Below, in pieces: positions 9,593-18,975 of a DNA stretch of 64,000 nucleotides. Under the pieces are notes generated by a model that was not told the origin of the DNA, did not search any database, and was given only the letters and a program-made list of their open reading frames with translations. The stretch spans positions 152,163 to 216,162 of the forward strand of contig NZ_CAJURG010000001.1 of assembly GCF_910588715.1 (NCBI RefSeq), written 5' to 3'. The DNA is from an uncultured Clostridium sp. GTDB taxonomy: Bacteria > Bacillota > Clostridia > Clostridiales > Clostridiaceae. Positions within the stretch are counted from its first letter, which is position 1. Every line of letters begins with the position of its first letter. Made by a program: the position numbers and the translations under genes.

Positions 9593-10225
9593 ATGTATTT
9601 TAAAGATTATTCAATAGAAAAATTTTTATATGAATTAAAAACAGACTTACCATCACCAGGCGGTGGTAGTACTGCAGCTTTAGTATCAGCTTTAGCAGGT
9701 GCATTAAACACTATGGTGTATTCATTTACTATTGATAAAAAAGCCTTTGAAAAGTTAGATAACAATAACAAAGAAAAAATGATAAATTTAAAAGAAAAAT
9801 GTGAAGAATTTATAAAAAAAAGTATTGCTTATATGGAAGCAGATAGAAGTACCTTTACTGATTTAATGAATACATTTAAGTTAAAAAAGGATACTGATGA
9901 AGAAAAAGTATATAGATTAAAAATGATAAAAGAAAAAACAATTGCAGCTATGGAATCACCTTTAAATTTAGCAAAAGATTCTTTAGAGTTTTATGAAAAT
10001 ATAGAATTTGCAGTTGAGTTTGGAAATAAAAATTTGACTTCAGATGCTGTAGTTGCAGCTGTGCTTTTACATAGTGCTATAGAAAGTGCTATAGTTAATG
10101 TATTTGTTAATTTTAATAGTTTAGGAGATAAAGATGGATATGAAAACATTCCAAATGAGTGTTCAGATATAATAAGTTCATCACTTAATAAAAAAACAAA
10201 GATATTAAAATCTTTTGGAATATAA
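9593..10225 (+). CDS. Cyclodeaminase/cyclohydrolase family protein
   Basis: A 210-residue, mostly helical protein of the formiminotransferase-cyclodeaminase family. The hallmark is DLPSPGGGSTAALVSALAGALN at about residues 18-39; members act on formimino- or methenyl-tetrahydrofolate. Stand-alone forms of about 210 residues are common in clostridia and include methenyl-THF cyclohydrolase FchA. Whether this one is FchA or an uncharacterised relative cannot be settled here. It is the last gene of the run that begins with the TPR protein and ends at a strong terminator. Confidence 0.85.
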   Translation: MYFKDYSIEKFLYELKTDLPSPGGGSTAALVSALAGALNTMVYSFTIDKKAFEKLDNNNKEKMINLKEKCEEFIKKSIAYMEADRSTFTDLMNTFKLKKDTDEEKVYRLKMIKEKTIAAMESPLNLAKDSLEFYENIEFAVEFGNKNLTSDAVVAAVLLHSAIESAIVNVFVNFNSLGDKDGYENIPNECSDIISSSLNKKTKILKSFGI

Positions 10226-10272
10226 TTAAAATAAGTCATAATAAATTTTATTTATTATGACTTATTTTAATT
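10224..10272. terminator. Bidirectional terminator between convergent genes
   Basis: A 22-bp inverted repeat (arms 10224-10245 and 10250-10271) has A-rich and T-rich flanks on both sides. It can stop both the + strand run and the minus-strand pdaA transcript. Confidence 0.85.
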
Positions 10273-10306
10273 TGAAATACTTAGGAAAAATTTTTATTAA
10301 AATAAA

Positions 10307-11107
10307 TTATTGATATTCAGGAAGTTCATTAAGAGATTTAAATTCATAACCATCAGCTCTAATTTGTTCTATTACAGTTTTTAAAACAGCTGTATTAGTT
10401 TTAGAAACTGCATGTATAAGCATTATACATCCAGGATGAACACCATTTGTAATTTTCTTGATTGCTTCTTCTTCACTAGGTTGATTATCAATAATCCAAT
10501 CTTTATATGCAAAACTCCAAAAGATTGTTTTATAACCTAATTCTTTAGTTTTCTTTAGAGAGTTTACTGAATATTTTCCCATAGGTGGTCTAAAGAACTT
10601 AGGCATATCTGATCCAACAATTTCTTTATAAGCTGCTTCAACATCAGTAAATTCTGCTTTGAATTTTTCTGGATCAGTTATAGTAGCCATTGATGGATGG
10701 TGATTTGAATGATTACATACTAAATGACCTTCATCAGCCATTCTTTTTATAATCTCTGGGTTTTGAGTTATGTAAGGTTTAACTACAAAAAAAGCAGCAG
10801 GAACCTTTTCTTCTTTTAAGATATCTAATATTTTAGGTGTATAGCCATTTTCATAACCTTCATCGAAAGTCAAATAAATAACCTTTTCATTAGTATTACC
10901 TAAATAATATGCATCATACTTAGATAAAAGTTCAGTAGCTTCTTTTGGAGATTCAGGAAGTGTATCTTTACCTCTGTTTACAAAATACCAATTTAATTCT
11001 GAATCGTCTGAAGTTAAGGAAATAGAATGACTAAAGGTAATAGTAGAAAAACAGCTTATTGATAAAATTAAAGCTAAAATAAAAATAAATAATTTATTTT
11101 TTTTCAT
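10307..11107 (-). CDS. pdaA: Polysaccharide deacetylase, PdaA-like
   Basis: A 266-residue exported NodB-family deacetylase. PdaA removes the acetyl group from N-acetylmuramic acid in spore cortex, enabling muramic-delta-lactam formation, which germination enzymes recognise. A signal peptide covers about residues 1-26. The catalytic motifs are all present: TFDEGY (D82, E83), HSNHHPS (H133 and H137, metal ligands), RPPMGKYS (R173) and LIHAV (H232). TFDEGYENG and the overall length match the PdaA branch rather than general chitin deacetylases. It is monocistronic and divergent from the downstream kinase gene. Confidence 0.88.
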   Translation of the reverse strand: MKKNKLFIFILALILSISCFSTITFSHSISLTSDDSELNWYFVNRGKDTLPESPKEATELLSKYDAYYLGNTNEKVIYLTFDEGYENGYTPKILDILKEEKVPAAFFVVKPYITQNPEIIKRMADEGHLVCNHSNHHPSMATITDPEKFKAEFTDVEAAYKEIVGSDMPKFFRPPMGKYSVNSLKKTKELGYKTIFWSFAYKDWIIDNQPSEEEAIKKITNGVHPGCIMLIHAVSKTNTAVLKTVIEQIRADGYEFKSLNELPEYQ

Positions 11108-11225
11108 TATAAATCCTTCCTTTCATAAGTTATATTAATATGTTTTGTATATGAAAAGATATTACACGTGGAAAAAGGAGGAATTTAAATAAAAATTAAA
11201 TATTGACAATTTAGGGGGAGTTTAA

Positions 11226-12011
11226 TTGTATATACCAAATAATATAAAAAGAATTATAGGAAAAAGAAATTTTAGTATTGATAGAATTGGAATGTCAGAG
11301 GCAAGTGTGATTTGTTGTGAAGATATGGTTCTTAAAGTAGAGAAAAGTTGTCTAGAATCAGATAATGAAAATAAAATGATGGAGTGGCTTTGGGATAAAA
11401 TACCTGTTCCGAAAATTATATATTTAGAAAAATCAAAAAATAAAAATTATCTGCTTATGAGTAAAATAAATGGAAGAATGTCTTGTGAACCAGAGTTTTT
11501 AGAAAATCCTGAAGTGTTAGTGGATATATTAGTAGAAGGCTTAAGAATGCTTTGGTCAATAGATATATCTAATTGTCCCTGTAATAATTCAATAGAAAAT
11601 AAACTTAAACTAGCTGAAGAACGTATTAAAAGCAAGCTTTGCTTTATGGAAAATGTAGATAAAGATACTTATGGTGAAAATGGATTTAATTCTCCAAATC
11701 AATTGTTAGAATGGTTAAAGAATAATAAACCAATTGAAAGTTATGTATTATCCCATGGTGATTATTGCTTACCTAATATACTTATAGATAATAATAAAAT
11801 AAGTGGATTTATTGATTTAGGAAGAGCAGGTATAGCTGATAAATATCAAGATATTGCAATATGTTATAGGAGCTTAGTTAATAACTTTAGTGGAAAATAT
11901 GGTGGAAAAGTTTATGAAAATTTTAATACAAATATACTATTTGAAAAATTAGGAATTAATCCGGATTGGAATAAAATTAAATATTATATGCTTTTAGATG
12001 AATTATTTTAA
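11226..12011 (+). CDS. Aminoglycoside 3'-phosphotransferase-like kinase, APH(3') family
   Basis: A 261-residue protein with the small-molecule kinase fold. The ATP-anchoring lysine is probably K37. The catalytic loop HGDYCLPN gives D179 and N184, and IDLGRAG gives the Mg-binding D197. The 5- and 18-residue spacings equal those I recall for APH(3')-IIIa (D190, N195, D208), and the C-terminus NPDWNKIKYYMLLDELF also matches that enzyme's ending. The start is TTG, chosen because GGGGGAG sits 6 bases before it. The locus shows no mobile-element marks and GC is like its neighbours, so this looks like an intrinsic gene. Whether it phosphorylates aminoglycosides is untested. Confidence 0.85.
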   Translation: MYIPNNIKRIIGKRNFSIDRIGMSEASVICCEDMVLKVEKSCLESDNENKMMEWLWDKIPVPKIIYLEKSKNKNYLLMSKINGRMSCEPEFLENPEVLVDILVEGLRMLWSIDISNCPCNNSIENKLKLAEERIKSKLCFMENVDKDTYGENGFNSPNQLLEWLKNNKPIESYVLSHGDYCLPNILIDNNKISGFIDLGRAGIADKYQDIAICYRSLVNNFSGKYGGKVYENFNTNILFEKLGINPDWNKIKYYMLLDELF

Positions 12012-12066
12012 TGATTTATTTTGTTATATTTTTAAATACTATGAAGAATAAACAAATATTTTATCG

Positions 12067-12095
12067 TTGAAATTAAATTAGTTCTAGAGTATAAT
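12067..12095 (+). promoter_or_regulatory. Sigma-A promoter of ychF
   Basis: TTGAAA (12067-12072) and a perfect TATAAT (12090-12095) are 17 bases apart, about 40 bases before the ychF start. Confidence 0.8.
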
Positions 12096-12133
12096 CTTAG
12101 AAGTATTAGTAAGGTCGAAAGGATGTTATATAG

Positions 12134-13231
12134 ATGAGATTAGGGATTGTAGGACTACCAAACGTAGGAAAAAGTACATTATTTAATGCTATAACAAAAG
12201 CAGGAGCAGAATCAGCAAACTATCCATTTTGTACAATAGAGCCAAATGTTGGTGTTGTTAGTGTACCAGATAAAAGATTAGATGTATTAGAAAAAATGTA
12301 TGGTACAAGAAGAAAGGTTTATACTGCTGTAGAATTTTATGATATTGCAGGATTAGTTAAAGGAGCTTCAAAGGGAGAAGGATTAGGAAATAAATTCTTA
12401 TCACATATAAGAGAAGTTGAAGCTATAGTACATGCAGTGAGATGTTTTGAAGATGAAAATGTAGTTCACGTTGAAGGTTCAGTAGATCCAATTAGAGATA
12501 TAGAAACAATTAACTTAGAGCTTATATTTGCAGATTTAGAAGTTTTAGAAAGAAGAATGGAAAAAGGAGTAAAGCTTGCTAGATCCGGTGATAAAAAAGC
12601 TAAAGCTGAATATGAAATAATGGAAAAAGTTAAAGCTCATTTAGAGGCTAATAAGCCAATTAGAACATTAGAACTAAATGAAGAGGAAGAAGTTTTTGTT
12701 AAGTCTTTATTTATGATAACTTCTAAACCAGTATTATATTCTTGTAATATATCAGAAGATGATATGATGAGTGGAAACCTTGAAAACAAGTATGTAAAAA
12801 TGGTTAGAGAATATGCAGAAAATGAAAATTCAGGTGTAGTTATTGTATGTGCTAAGCTTGAAGAAGAGTTATCAGGATTAGAAGAAGAAGAAAAGGCTGA
12901 AATGTTAGAAGAGTATGGTATAGAGGAATCAGGATTAGATAAATTAATAAGAGAATCTTATAAATTATTAGGATTAATAAGTTATTTAACAGCTGGTGTT
13001 CAAGAAGTTAGAGCTTGGACTATAAAAGAAGGTACTAAGGCACCAGCGGCAGCAGGTAAAATTCACTCTGATATAGAAAGAGGATTTATAAGAGCTGAAG
13101 TTGTAGCTTATGATGATTTAGTAGAATGTGGTTCTGAAGCAGCAGCAAAAGAAAAAGGTTTATACAGACTTGAAGGTAAAGAATACGTAATGAAAGATGG
13201 AGATGTAGTAAACTTTAGATTTAACGTATAA
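12134..13231 (+). CDS. ychF: Obg-like ATPase YchF
   Basis: A 365-residue P-loop protein of the Obg family that prefers ATP and associates with ribosomes; it has been tied to translation quality and oxidative-stress responses. Motifs seen are G1 GLPNVGKST (residues 6-14), the G2/G3 region [19 protein letters not shown], a coiled-coil insertion around residues 130-200, and the C-terminal TGS domain with [23 protein letters not shown] blocks. Length matches the family. It has its own promoter and terminator. Confidence 0.96.
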   Translation: MRLGIVGLPNVGKSTLFNAITKAGAESANYPFCTIEPNVGVVSVPDKRLDVLEKMYGTRRKVYTAVEFYDIAGLVKGASKGEGLGNKFLSHIREVEAIVHAVRCFEDENVVHVEGSVDPIRDIETINLELIFADLEVLERRMEKGVKLARSGDKKAKAEYEIMEKVKAHLEANKPIRTLELNEEEEVFVKSLFMITSKPVLYSCNISEDDMMSGNLENKYVKMVREYAENENSGVVIVCAKLEEELSGLEEEEKAEMLEEYGIEESGLDKLIRESYKLLGLISYLTAGVQEVRAWTIKEGTKAPAAAGKIHSDIERGFIRAEVVAYDDLVECGSEAAAKEKGLYRLEGKEYVMKDGDVVNFRFNV

Positions 13232-13252
13232 ACGTATAATAGATATTTTAAG

Positions 13253-13281
13253 TAGGAACTGTTTTATCAGTTCCTATTTTT
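13253..13281 (+). terminator. Rho-independent terminator after ychF
   Basis: TAGGAACTG pairs with CAGTTCCTA across a 6-base loop and is followed by TTTTTA. Confidence 0.85.
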
Positions 13282-13656
13282 ATGAAAAATATTCAACAAA
13301 TAATAATAAAAAAAGACTAATATCGCAAGTGATTTCAAAAAAATGTAATAAATATACCCCTTGCTATAGTTATACTTTAAAATAGGCAAAAGTATTGATT
13401 TTTCTAGGTTTAGTAAAAGAAAAAAATACTATTTTAAGTAAATATATCTTGAAGGAAAGAGAATAATTCTATAGAATATAATATAAGAAGATGATTAATT
13501 CCATTAAACCTAAAAGAATATGCATAAATAGAAAGGGATATAGTAAGTATATAATCTTTAATTAAATTATTGTTACAAAGTTTAAGTAATTATCTTAAAA
13601 TATCTTTAATTTAATTTATTCAAAAAATGCGATTTTAAAATTAAGGAGTTAGAAAA
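13282..13656 (+). other. Long intergenic leader before the division/cell-wall cluster
   Basis: About 375 bases without a convincing gene. It holds a TATAAT-like element near 13479-13488, next to the small palindrome ATTCTATAGAAT, and a widely spaced complementary pair (AGGTTTA near 13406 and TAAACCT near 13506). The mraZ gene, which commonly precedes rsmH in other bacteria, is absent. The region probably carries the cluster's promoter(s); I see no riboswitch or tRNA. Confidence 0.4.
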
Positions 13657-14589
13657 ATGGAGTTTAATCACGTATCAGTTTTACTTAATGAATGTTTAGA
13701 AGCACTTAATATTAAAGAAAATGGAATTTATGTTGATGGTACATTAGGAGGTGCAGGTCATTCCTCTGAAATTTTAAAAAGATTATCAACTAAAGGACGA
13801 CTTATAGGAATTGACCAGGATAAGGATGCATTAAAAGCAGCAGGGAAAAGGCTACAAAATTATTCAAATGTTACATTTGTACATAACAATTTTCATAATA
13901 TAGGAGCAATCTTAGATGAGCTTGAAATTGAAAAGGTAGATGGAATTTTAATGGATTTAGGAGTTTCTTCTTATCAATTAGATGAAGGTGAAAGAGGCTT
14001 TAGTTATATGAAAGATGCGCCGTTAGATATGAGAATGAATAGAGAAAATAGTTTCTCAGCCTATGATGTTGTTAATGACTATAGTGAGGAGGAGCTATAT
14101 AGAATCATAAGAGATTATGGTGAAGAAAAATTTGCTAAGAGAATAGCTAATTTTATTGTAACTAGGAGAAGTGAAAAAAATATAGAAACTACTTTAGAGC
14201 TAGTTGACATAATAAAAGATGCAATTCCGGCAAAGGCAAGAAGAGAAGGACCTCACCCAGCAAAAAGAACTTTCCAAGCTATTAGAATTGAAGTAAACAG
14301 TGAATTATCAATTCTAAATAAGGCAATAGAAGATGGTGTTAATAAACTAAATAAAGGTGGAAGAATGGCTATAATTACATTCCATTCACTAGAAGATCGA
14401 ATAGTTAAAAATAAATTTAGAGATTTAGCCATATCTTGTAGATGTCCAAAAGAGTTTCCAATTTGTGTTTGTGGAGAAAAAGCTAAGGTAAAAGTTATAA
14501 CAAGAAAAGCAATAGATCCTACAAGGGAAGAAGTTGAAATTAATCCAAGAAGTAGAAGTGCAAAACTAAGAGTAATTGAAAAAATATAA
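13657..14589 (+). CDS. rsmH: 16S rRNA m4C1402 methyltransferase
   Basis: A 310-residue RsmH (MraW), which methylates N4 of C1402 in 16S rRNA using S-adenosylmethionine. Visible blocks are [13 protein letters not shown] at the start, the SAM-binding [11 protein letters not shown] (about residues 28-38), [23 protein letters not shown], the [15 protein letters not shown] block and [18 protein letters not shown] precedes the ATG. It is the first gene of the division cluster, as in other Firmicutes. Confidence 0.97.
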   Translation: MEFNHVSVLLNECLEALNIKENGIYVDGTLGGAGHSSEILKRLSTKGRLIGIDQDKDALKAAGKRLQNYSNVTFVHNNFHNIGAILDELEIEKVDGILMDLGVSSYQLDEGERGFSYMKDAPLDMRMNRENSFSAYDVVNDYSEEELYRIIRDYGEEKFAKRIANFIVTRRSEKNIETTLELVDIIKDAIPAKARREGPHPAKRTFQAIRIEVNSELSILNKAIEDGVNKLNKGGRMAIITFHSLEDRIVKNKFRDLAISCRCPKEFPICVCGEKAKVKVITRKAIDPTREEVEINPRSRSAKLRVIEKI

Positions 14590-14628
14590 TATATAAATAT
14601 TATGAAAATTAGCAGGGATGTGAATAAA

Positions 14629-15105
14629 ATGGGAGTTAGGGAATATGATTATATAAGGGGAAATACAGCTTTAGCACCAGAGAGAAAAGTTAATACATTA
14701 GATGAAAAAAGAAATAAGAAGTTAAAAGATAGAGATAAGAAGGCTCATGAAAAAAGAAAATATCTTTTAGTTAGTGGTTTAAAAATTGCTACAATTATTT
14801 TTGCTTTAGGAGCTACAACATTATTTCTAGATGGAAAAGTACATGATCTTCAAAAGCAATTATTAATTTTAGAAGGTAATATGAAAGAGGAAGAAGATGT
14901 AAATGCAGCAATTAATGTAGATATGTTAAAATTTGCATCATTTGATAAAATAAAAAGCACAGCAGAAAATGAATTAGGAATGGTTTATCCAAATTCTGAA
15001 AGCACTATAAGAATTGATATGTCAAAAGAATACTTTTCACATTTAAAAAATGAGGAAAGCAAAAAGAGTGGTTTACTACAAAAAATTATAGCAGCATTTA
15101 GTTAA
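14629..15105 (+). CDS. ftsL: Cell division protein FtsL-like
   Basis: A small bitopic membrane protein of about 158 residues. A charged cytoplasmic tail comes first, then one membrane segment (KIATIIFALGATTLFL, about residues 54-69), then an extracytoplasmic coiled-coil stretch (KVHDLQKQLLILEGNMKEEE). That arrangement and its place between rsmH and a class B PBP are the usual evidence for FtsL, whose sequence is poorly conserved. The ATG at 14629 has AGGGATG upstream; an in-frame ATG at 14602 lacks a ribosome site and would add 9 residues. FtsL joins DivIC and FtsQ in regulating septal wall synthesis. Confidence 0.75.
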   Translation: MGVREYDYIRGNTALAPERKVNTLDEKRNKKLKDRDKKAHEKRKYLLVSGLKIATIIFALGATTLFLDGKVHDLQKQLLILEGNMKEEEDVNAAINVDMLKFASFDKIKSTAENELGMVYPNSESTIRIDMSKEYFSHLKNEESKKSGLLQKIIAAFS

Positions 15106-15204
15106 TGAATAATTTGTAGAAGTATGGCACTAAGGTATATCTTAAGTAGTAGTATTTCAGACTCTAGTTATTCATTAATAAAATGCTCCTTGGAGGAGTT
15201 TAGT

Positions 15205-17403
15205 ATGAATAATAAGAGAAGCTTTAAAGATAGAGCCGTTATGCGTAAAAGAATGGTTTTAGCTTTATGGTGTATTACTTCTGTGTTTGCCTTGTTAATT
15301 ATTAGATTGTCTTATATTATGCTTGTTAAAAGATATGATTATTCTAGTAGAGCTGAAGAACAGTGGACAAGTGAAGTTAGAATAGATTCAAGAAGAGGTA
15401 GAATTTTAGATAGAAATGGTAATGAGTTAGCTGTATCAGCGAATGTTTACAGAATAGATTTTGACTTAAATTCAATTAGGCAATATTTAAAAAAGAATCA
15501 AAAAACTACAGATGATATTGCTCCTTTAATTGCACAAGCAGTAGAAATGGATACAAATGCTGTTAAAGAAAAGCTTGAAACTAAACTTGCAAATGGTAAA
15601 GATGCAGGTTCTGCTACTTTAGTTAGAAGAATAAACAAAGAATTGTCTGATAAGGTTAAAGAGTTAAATATTCAAGGGGTTATAGTATCTCCAGATACTC
15701 AAAGGTATTATCCAGAAGGTCAATTTTTATCACATGTATTAGGAAGTACTAATAGTGATGGACAAGGATTGACAGGTGTAGAGCTTCAATATAATGAATA
15801 CCTTTCAGGGGTTCCAGGAATAAGAATAGCTGAATTAGATAGAAATAGTGAATCTTTAGATTATACAATATCAAACTTTACAGCACCTATTGATGGTAAG
15901 GATGTTGAATTAACTATAGATAAAAATTTACAAGCTATAGCAGAAAAGGTAGCAGAAAAAGGTCTTGTTGAAAACAAAGCAAAAAGGGTTTCTATACTTA
16001 TAATGAATCCTCAAAATGGTGAAATATTGGCAATGGTTAACAAGCCAGATTTTGATCCTAATAATCCATTTGATGGATTTGAAGACTTTATAGGTGAAAC
16101 GGATTCTGAAAAGCTTCAAAAAATGTGGAGAAATAGCTTAGTTAATGATACGTTTGAACCAGGATCAATATTTAAGGTAATTACAATGTCAACAGCTATA
16201 GAAGAAGGATTAGTTTCAGAATCTGATACATTTCAATGTGGAGGAAGTTTGCAAGTTGGTCCACATACTATACATTGTTGGAAGAGATCAGGACATGGAA
16301 GCCAAATTTTACCTGAAATACTTCAAAATTCATGCAACGTTGGATTTATGAAATTAGGAGAGAAAATTGGTGCAGAAAAGCTTGTTGAATATATTAAAAA
16401 GTTTGGATTTGGGCAAATTTCAGGTGTGGATTTACCAGGAGAGGCAAGAGGTATAATAAAATCTGCTAAAAATATGAATGATGCTGACCTTGCAACAATA
16501 TCTTTCGGTCAAACTAATACAGTTAATGCTGTTCAATATATGACAGCGTATAATGCAATAGTTAATGGTGGAACATTAATACAACCACACATAATGAAAT
16601 CTATTAGTCATGTTGATAGTAATGGAAATACAGTAGTGGATGAAGTTTTTGATCCAAAGACAATAAAAAATGTAATTTCAAAGGAAACAGCAGCAACCTT
16701 AAGAGATTACTTAGAAAGAACAGTAAATCAAGGTGGATCTAATAAAACTTATATAGAAGGATACCATATTGGAGCAAAAACAGGTACTGCTCAAAAGGTT
16801 AATCCTTTAACAGGTTCTTATGAATCAGGAAAGTATATATCATCTATGGCAGGATTTGCAACAATTGAAAATCCTCAAATAACTGTATTTTTAAGTATAG
16901 ATGAGCCAAGCAATGGGGCATATTACGCAGGTACAGTAACAGCTCCTTTAGGAAAGGTATTGCTAGAAGATATATTTAATTATTTAGATAATGAATTTTC
17001 TCAAGATGAAAATTTAATTTTAAAAGATATAGTTATTCCAGAGATAAGGGGATTATCTGTTTCAGATGCTAAAAAGTTATTAAAGGAATATAATTTAGAA
17101 TGCACTATAGAGGGAAATGGTGAAGTAATAACTAATATGAAGCCTTATCCTGGATATACAATAAAGGAAAATTCTGTAATTAATCTTTACACAGATGAAA
17201 ATGCAACTTATAATAAAGATGTTGTTATGCCTGATGTAAGGGGTTACTCAAAGGAATCAGCTATAGAACTTTTAGAGAGTTTAGGAATACAATATACTCT
17301 GCAAGGCGATGGAGTAGTAATAAATCAAAACATTCCTAATGGTGAATTAATTTCAAAGGGTACTACTGTAAAGTTAACATTAAGTGCTGAGTATGGAGAT
17401 TAA
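15205..17403 (+). CDS. spoVD: Stage V sporulation protein D, class B penicillin-binding protein
   Basis: A 732-residue transpeptidase anchored by one N-terminal membrane segment (about 17-40). The PBP dimer domain starts around residue 60 (DSRRGRILDRNGNELAVS). The active-site motifs are GSIFKV with catalytic Ser near 321, SCN, and KTGTAQ near 525. Two PASTA domains end the protein (about 605-665 and 675-732), the arrangement of SpoVD, which makes spore cortex, and of some FtsI proteins. The ATG at 15205 follows GGAGGAG; an upstream in-frame ATG at 15124 would add 27 residues with no ribosome site. No second class B PBP is present in this cluster. Confidence 0.92.
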   Translation: MNNKRSFKDRAVMRKRMVLALWCITSVFALLIIRLSYIMLVKRYDYSSRAEEQWTSEVRIDSRRGRILDRNGNELAVSANVYRIDFDLNSIRQYLKKNQKTTDDIAPLIAQAVEMDTNAVKEKLETKLANGKDAGSATLVRRINKELSDKVKELNIQGVIVSPDTQRYYPEGQFLSHVLGSTNSDGQGLTGVELQYNEYLSGVPGIRIAELDRNSESLDYTISNFTAPIDGKDVELTIDKNLQAIAEKVAEKGLVENKAKRVSILIMNPQNGEILAMVNKPDFDPNNPFDGFEDFIGETDSEKLQKMWRNSLVNDTFEPGSIFKVITMSTAIEEGLVSESDTFQCGGSLQVGPHTIHCWKRSGHGSQILPEILQNSCNVGFMKLGEKIGAEKLVEYIKKFGFGQISGVDLPGEARGIIKSAKNMNDADLATISFGQTNTVNAVQYMTAYNAIVNGGTLIQPHIMKSISHVDSNGNTVVDEVFDPKTIKNVISKETAATLRDYLERTVNQGGSNKTYIEGYHIGAKTGTAQKVNPLTGSYESGKYISSMAGFATIENPQITVFLSIDEPSNGAYYAGTVTAPLGKVLLEDIFNYLDNEFSQDENLILKDIVIPEIRGLSVSDAKKLLKEYNLECTIEGNGEVITNMKPYPGYTIKENSVINLYTDENATYNKDVVMPDVRGYSKESAIELLESLGIQYTLQGDGVVINQNIPNGELISKGTTVKLTLSAEYGD

Positions 17404-17412
17404 GATTTTTAT

Positions 17413-17446
17413 TTTAGCATGTGGGTTGATTCACATGCTAAATTTA
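17413..17446 (+). terminator. Hairpin terminator after spoVD
   Basis: A perfect 11-bp stem (TTTAGCATGTG with CACATGCTAAA, 8-base loop) is followed by only a weak T tract, so termination may be partial. A TATAAT element at 17497-17502 could restart transcription before murF. Confidence 0.65.
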
Positions 17447-17561
17447 TGTAAAAATAAAGAATTTTTTATGTTTGTATATGCAATTATATGATTGTCTATA
17501 ATTAAAGGAAAAGTACTTAGCAAAGAAAATAATATTTTAAGATGAAGGTAGGGTAATTATT

Positions 17562-18920
17562 ATGGAAATGACTTTTAATGAAATGCTAAATGCTATAGAC
17601 GGAGAAGTTATTATAAAAAGTGAAGATGTTAGTTTTAACAAATTATGTATTGATACTAGAAAAATAGAAAAAAACAATGTCTTTTTAGCAATTAAAGGCG
17701 CTAATTTCAATGGAAATGATTTTGCATTGAAAGCTTTAGAAGCTTGTGCATCTATTGTTATAATAGATGAAGTTAAATTTAATTTAAATGAAATAGAAAA
17801 TAAGGGAACTATAGTTAAGGTAAAAAATACTAGAGAAGCATTATTAAATTTAGCTAAATTTTATAGAAAAAAATTAGGTCTTAAAGTTGTTGGGGTTACT
17901 GGATCAACGGGAAAGACATCAACTAAGGATTTAATAGCTGCTCTTTTAAGTCATAAGTATAAAGTATTTAAGACAAAAGGAAATTTTAATAATGATATAG
18001 GATTACCACTTATGATATTAGAGTTAACTTCAAAAGATGATGTTGCAGTATTAGAAATGGGAATGAGCTCCTTAGGAGAAATTGAATTGCTTGCAGATGT
18101 TGCTAGACCAGATATAGCCGTTATAACCAATATTGGATTATCTCATATAGAAAACTTAAAAACTCAAGAAAATATTTTAAAAGCTAAAATGGAAATTTCA
18201 ACTTTCTTTAATAAAGAAAATACATTAATTATTAATGCAGAAGATAAACTATTGAAAAATGTTTACTCAAATAGATTTAAAGTTGAAAAAATTGGTTATA
18301 ATCATGAATATGATGTTTATGCATCTAATATTATATTAAAGGAAGAAGAAACAGAGTTTTTAGCACATGCTTTTGGTGAAGAAGCTGTATTTAATTTACC
18401 AATGGCAGGTAAGCATAATGTATTAAATACAATGCTTGCTATTGAAGTTGCAAATTGTTTAAATGTTTCTTTTGAAGAAATGATTAAGGGACTAGAAAAT
18501 TTAGAGGCTACTTCAATGAGGTTACAAGTGATAAAAAAGGAAGGTCTTATAATAATAAATGACTGTTATAATGCAAGTCCTGATTCAATGAAGTCTTCTT
18601 TAGATGTACTCTCAGCTTATAAAGATTATAGAAAAGTTGCAATTTTAGGTGATATGTACGAATTAGGAGAAGAATCAGAAAAAGCTCACTTTGAAGTAGG
18701 AGAATATGCAAAAGATAAGCTTGATATCTTAATAGTTATAGGAAGATATATTAAAAACTTTAAAGATGGATTTAATAATGATAATATAATCATGTATAAA
18801 ACTAAAGAGGAATGCATAAAGGAATTGAAAAATATTGTGAAACTGAATGACGTAGTATTAATTAAGGCATCTAGAGGTGTTAAGCTAGAGGATGTTGTAA
18901 AAAAATTAGAAGAGATATAA
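17562..18920 (+). CDS. murF: UDP-MurNAc-tripeptide:D-Ala-D-Ala ligase
   Basis: A 452-residue Mur ligase that adds D-Ala-D-Ala to UDP-MurNAc-tripeptide, using ATP, in the last cytoplasmic step of the peptidoglycan monomer. It shows the substrate domain with LCIDTRKIEKNNVFLAIKG, the P-loop VVGVTGSTGKTSTKDLIA (about residues 110-127), the central GNFNNDIGLPL and EMGMSSLGEI blocks, and the C-terminal domain opening INDCYNASPDSMKSSL. MurE is not in this cluster. Confidence 0.96.
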   Translation: MEMTFNEMLNAIDGEVIIKSEDVSFNKLCIDTRKIEKNNVFLAIKGANFNGNDFALKALEACASIVIIDEVKFNLNEIENKGTIVKVKNTREALLNLAKFYRKKLGLKVVGVTGSTGKTSTKDLIAALLSHKYKVFKTKGNFNNDIGLPLMILELTSKDDVAVLEMGMSSLGEIELLADVARPDIAVITNIGLSHIENLKTQENILKAKMEISTFFNKENTLIINAEDKLLKNVYSNRFKVEKIGYNHEYDVYASNIILKEEETEFLAHAFGEEAVFNLPMAGKHNVLNTMLAIEVANCLNVSFEEMIKGLENLEATSMRLQVIKKEGLIIINDCYNASPDSMKSSLDVLSAYKDYRKVAILGDMYELGEESEKAHFEVGEYAKDKLDILIVIGRYIKNFKDGFNNDNIIMYKTKEECIKELKNIVKLNDVVLIKASRGVKLEDVVKKLEEI

Positions 18921-18975
18921 TTCAACGAAGGAGATGAACTGTTAGTTATAGCAGTCAAAAATGGGGGATGGTATT

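Noticed and set aside
13282..13656. Riboswitch or T-box before rsmH
   Set aside because: No T-box sequence, no tRNA-like specifier loop and no known riboswitch core was visible.
15124..15204. Longer N-terminus of SpoVD
   Set aside because: The in-frame ATG at 15124 lacks a ribosome site; GGAGGAG points to 15205.
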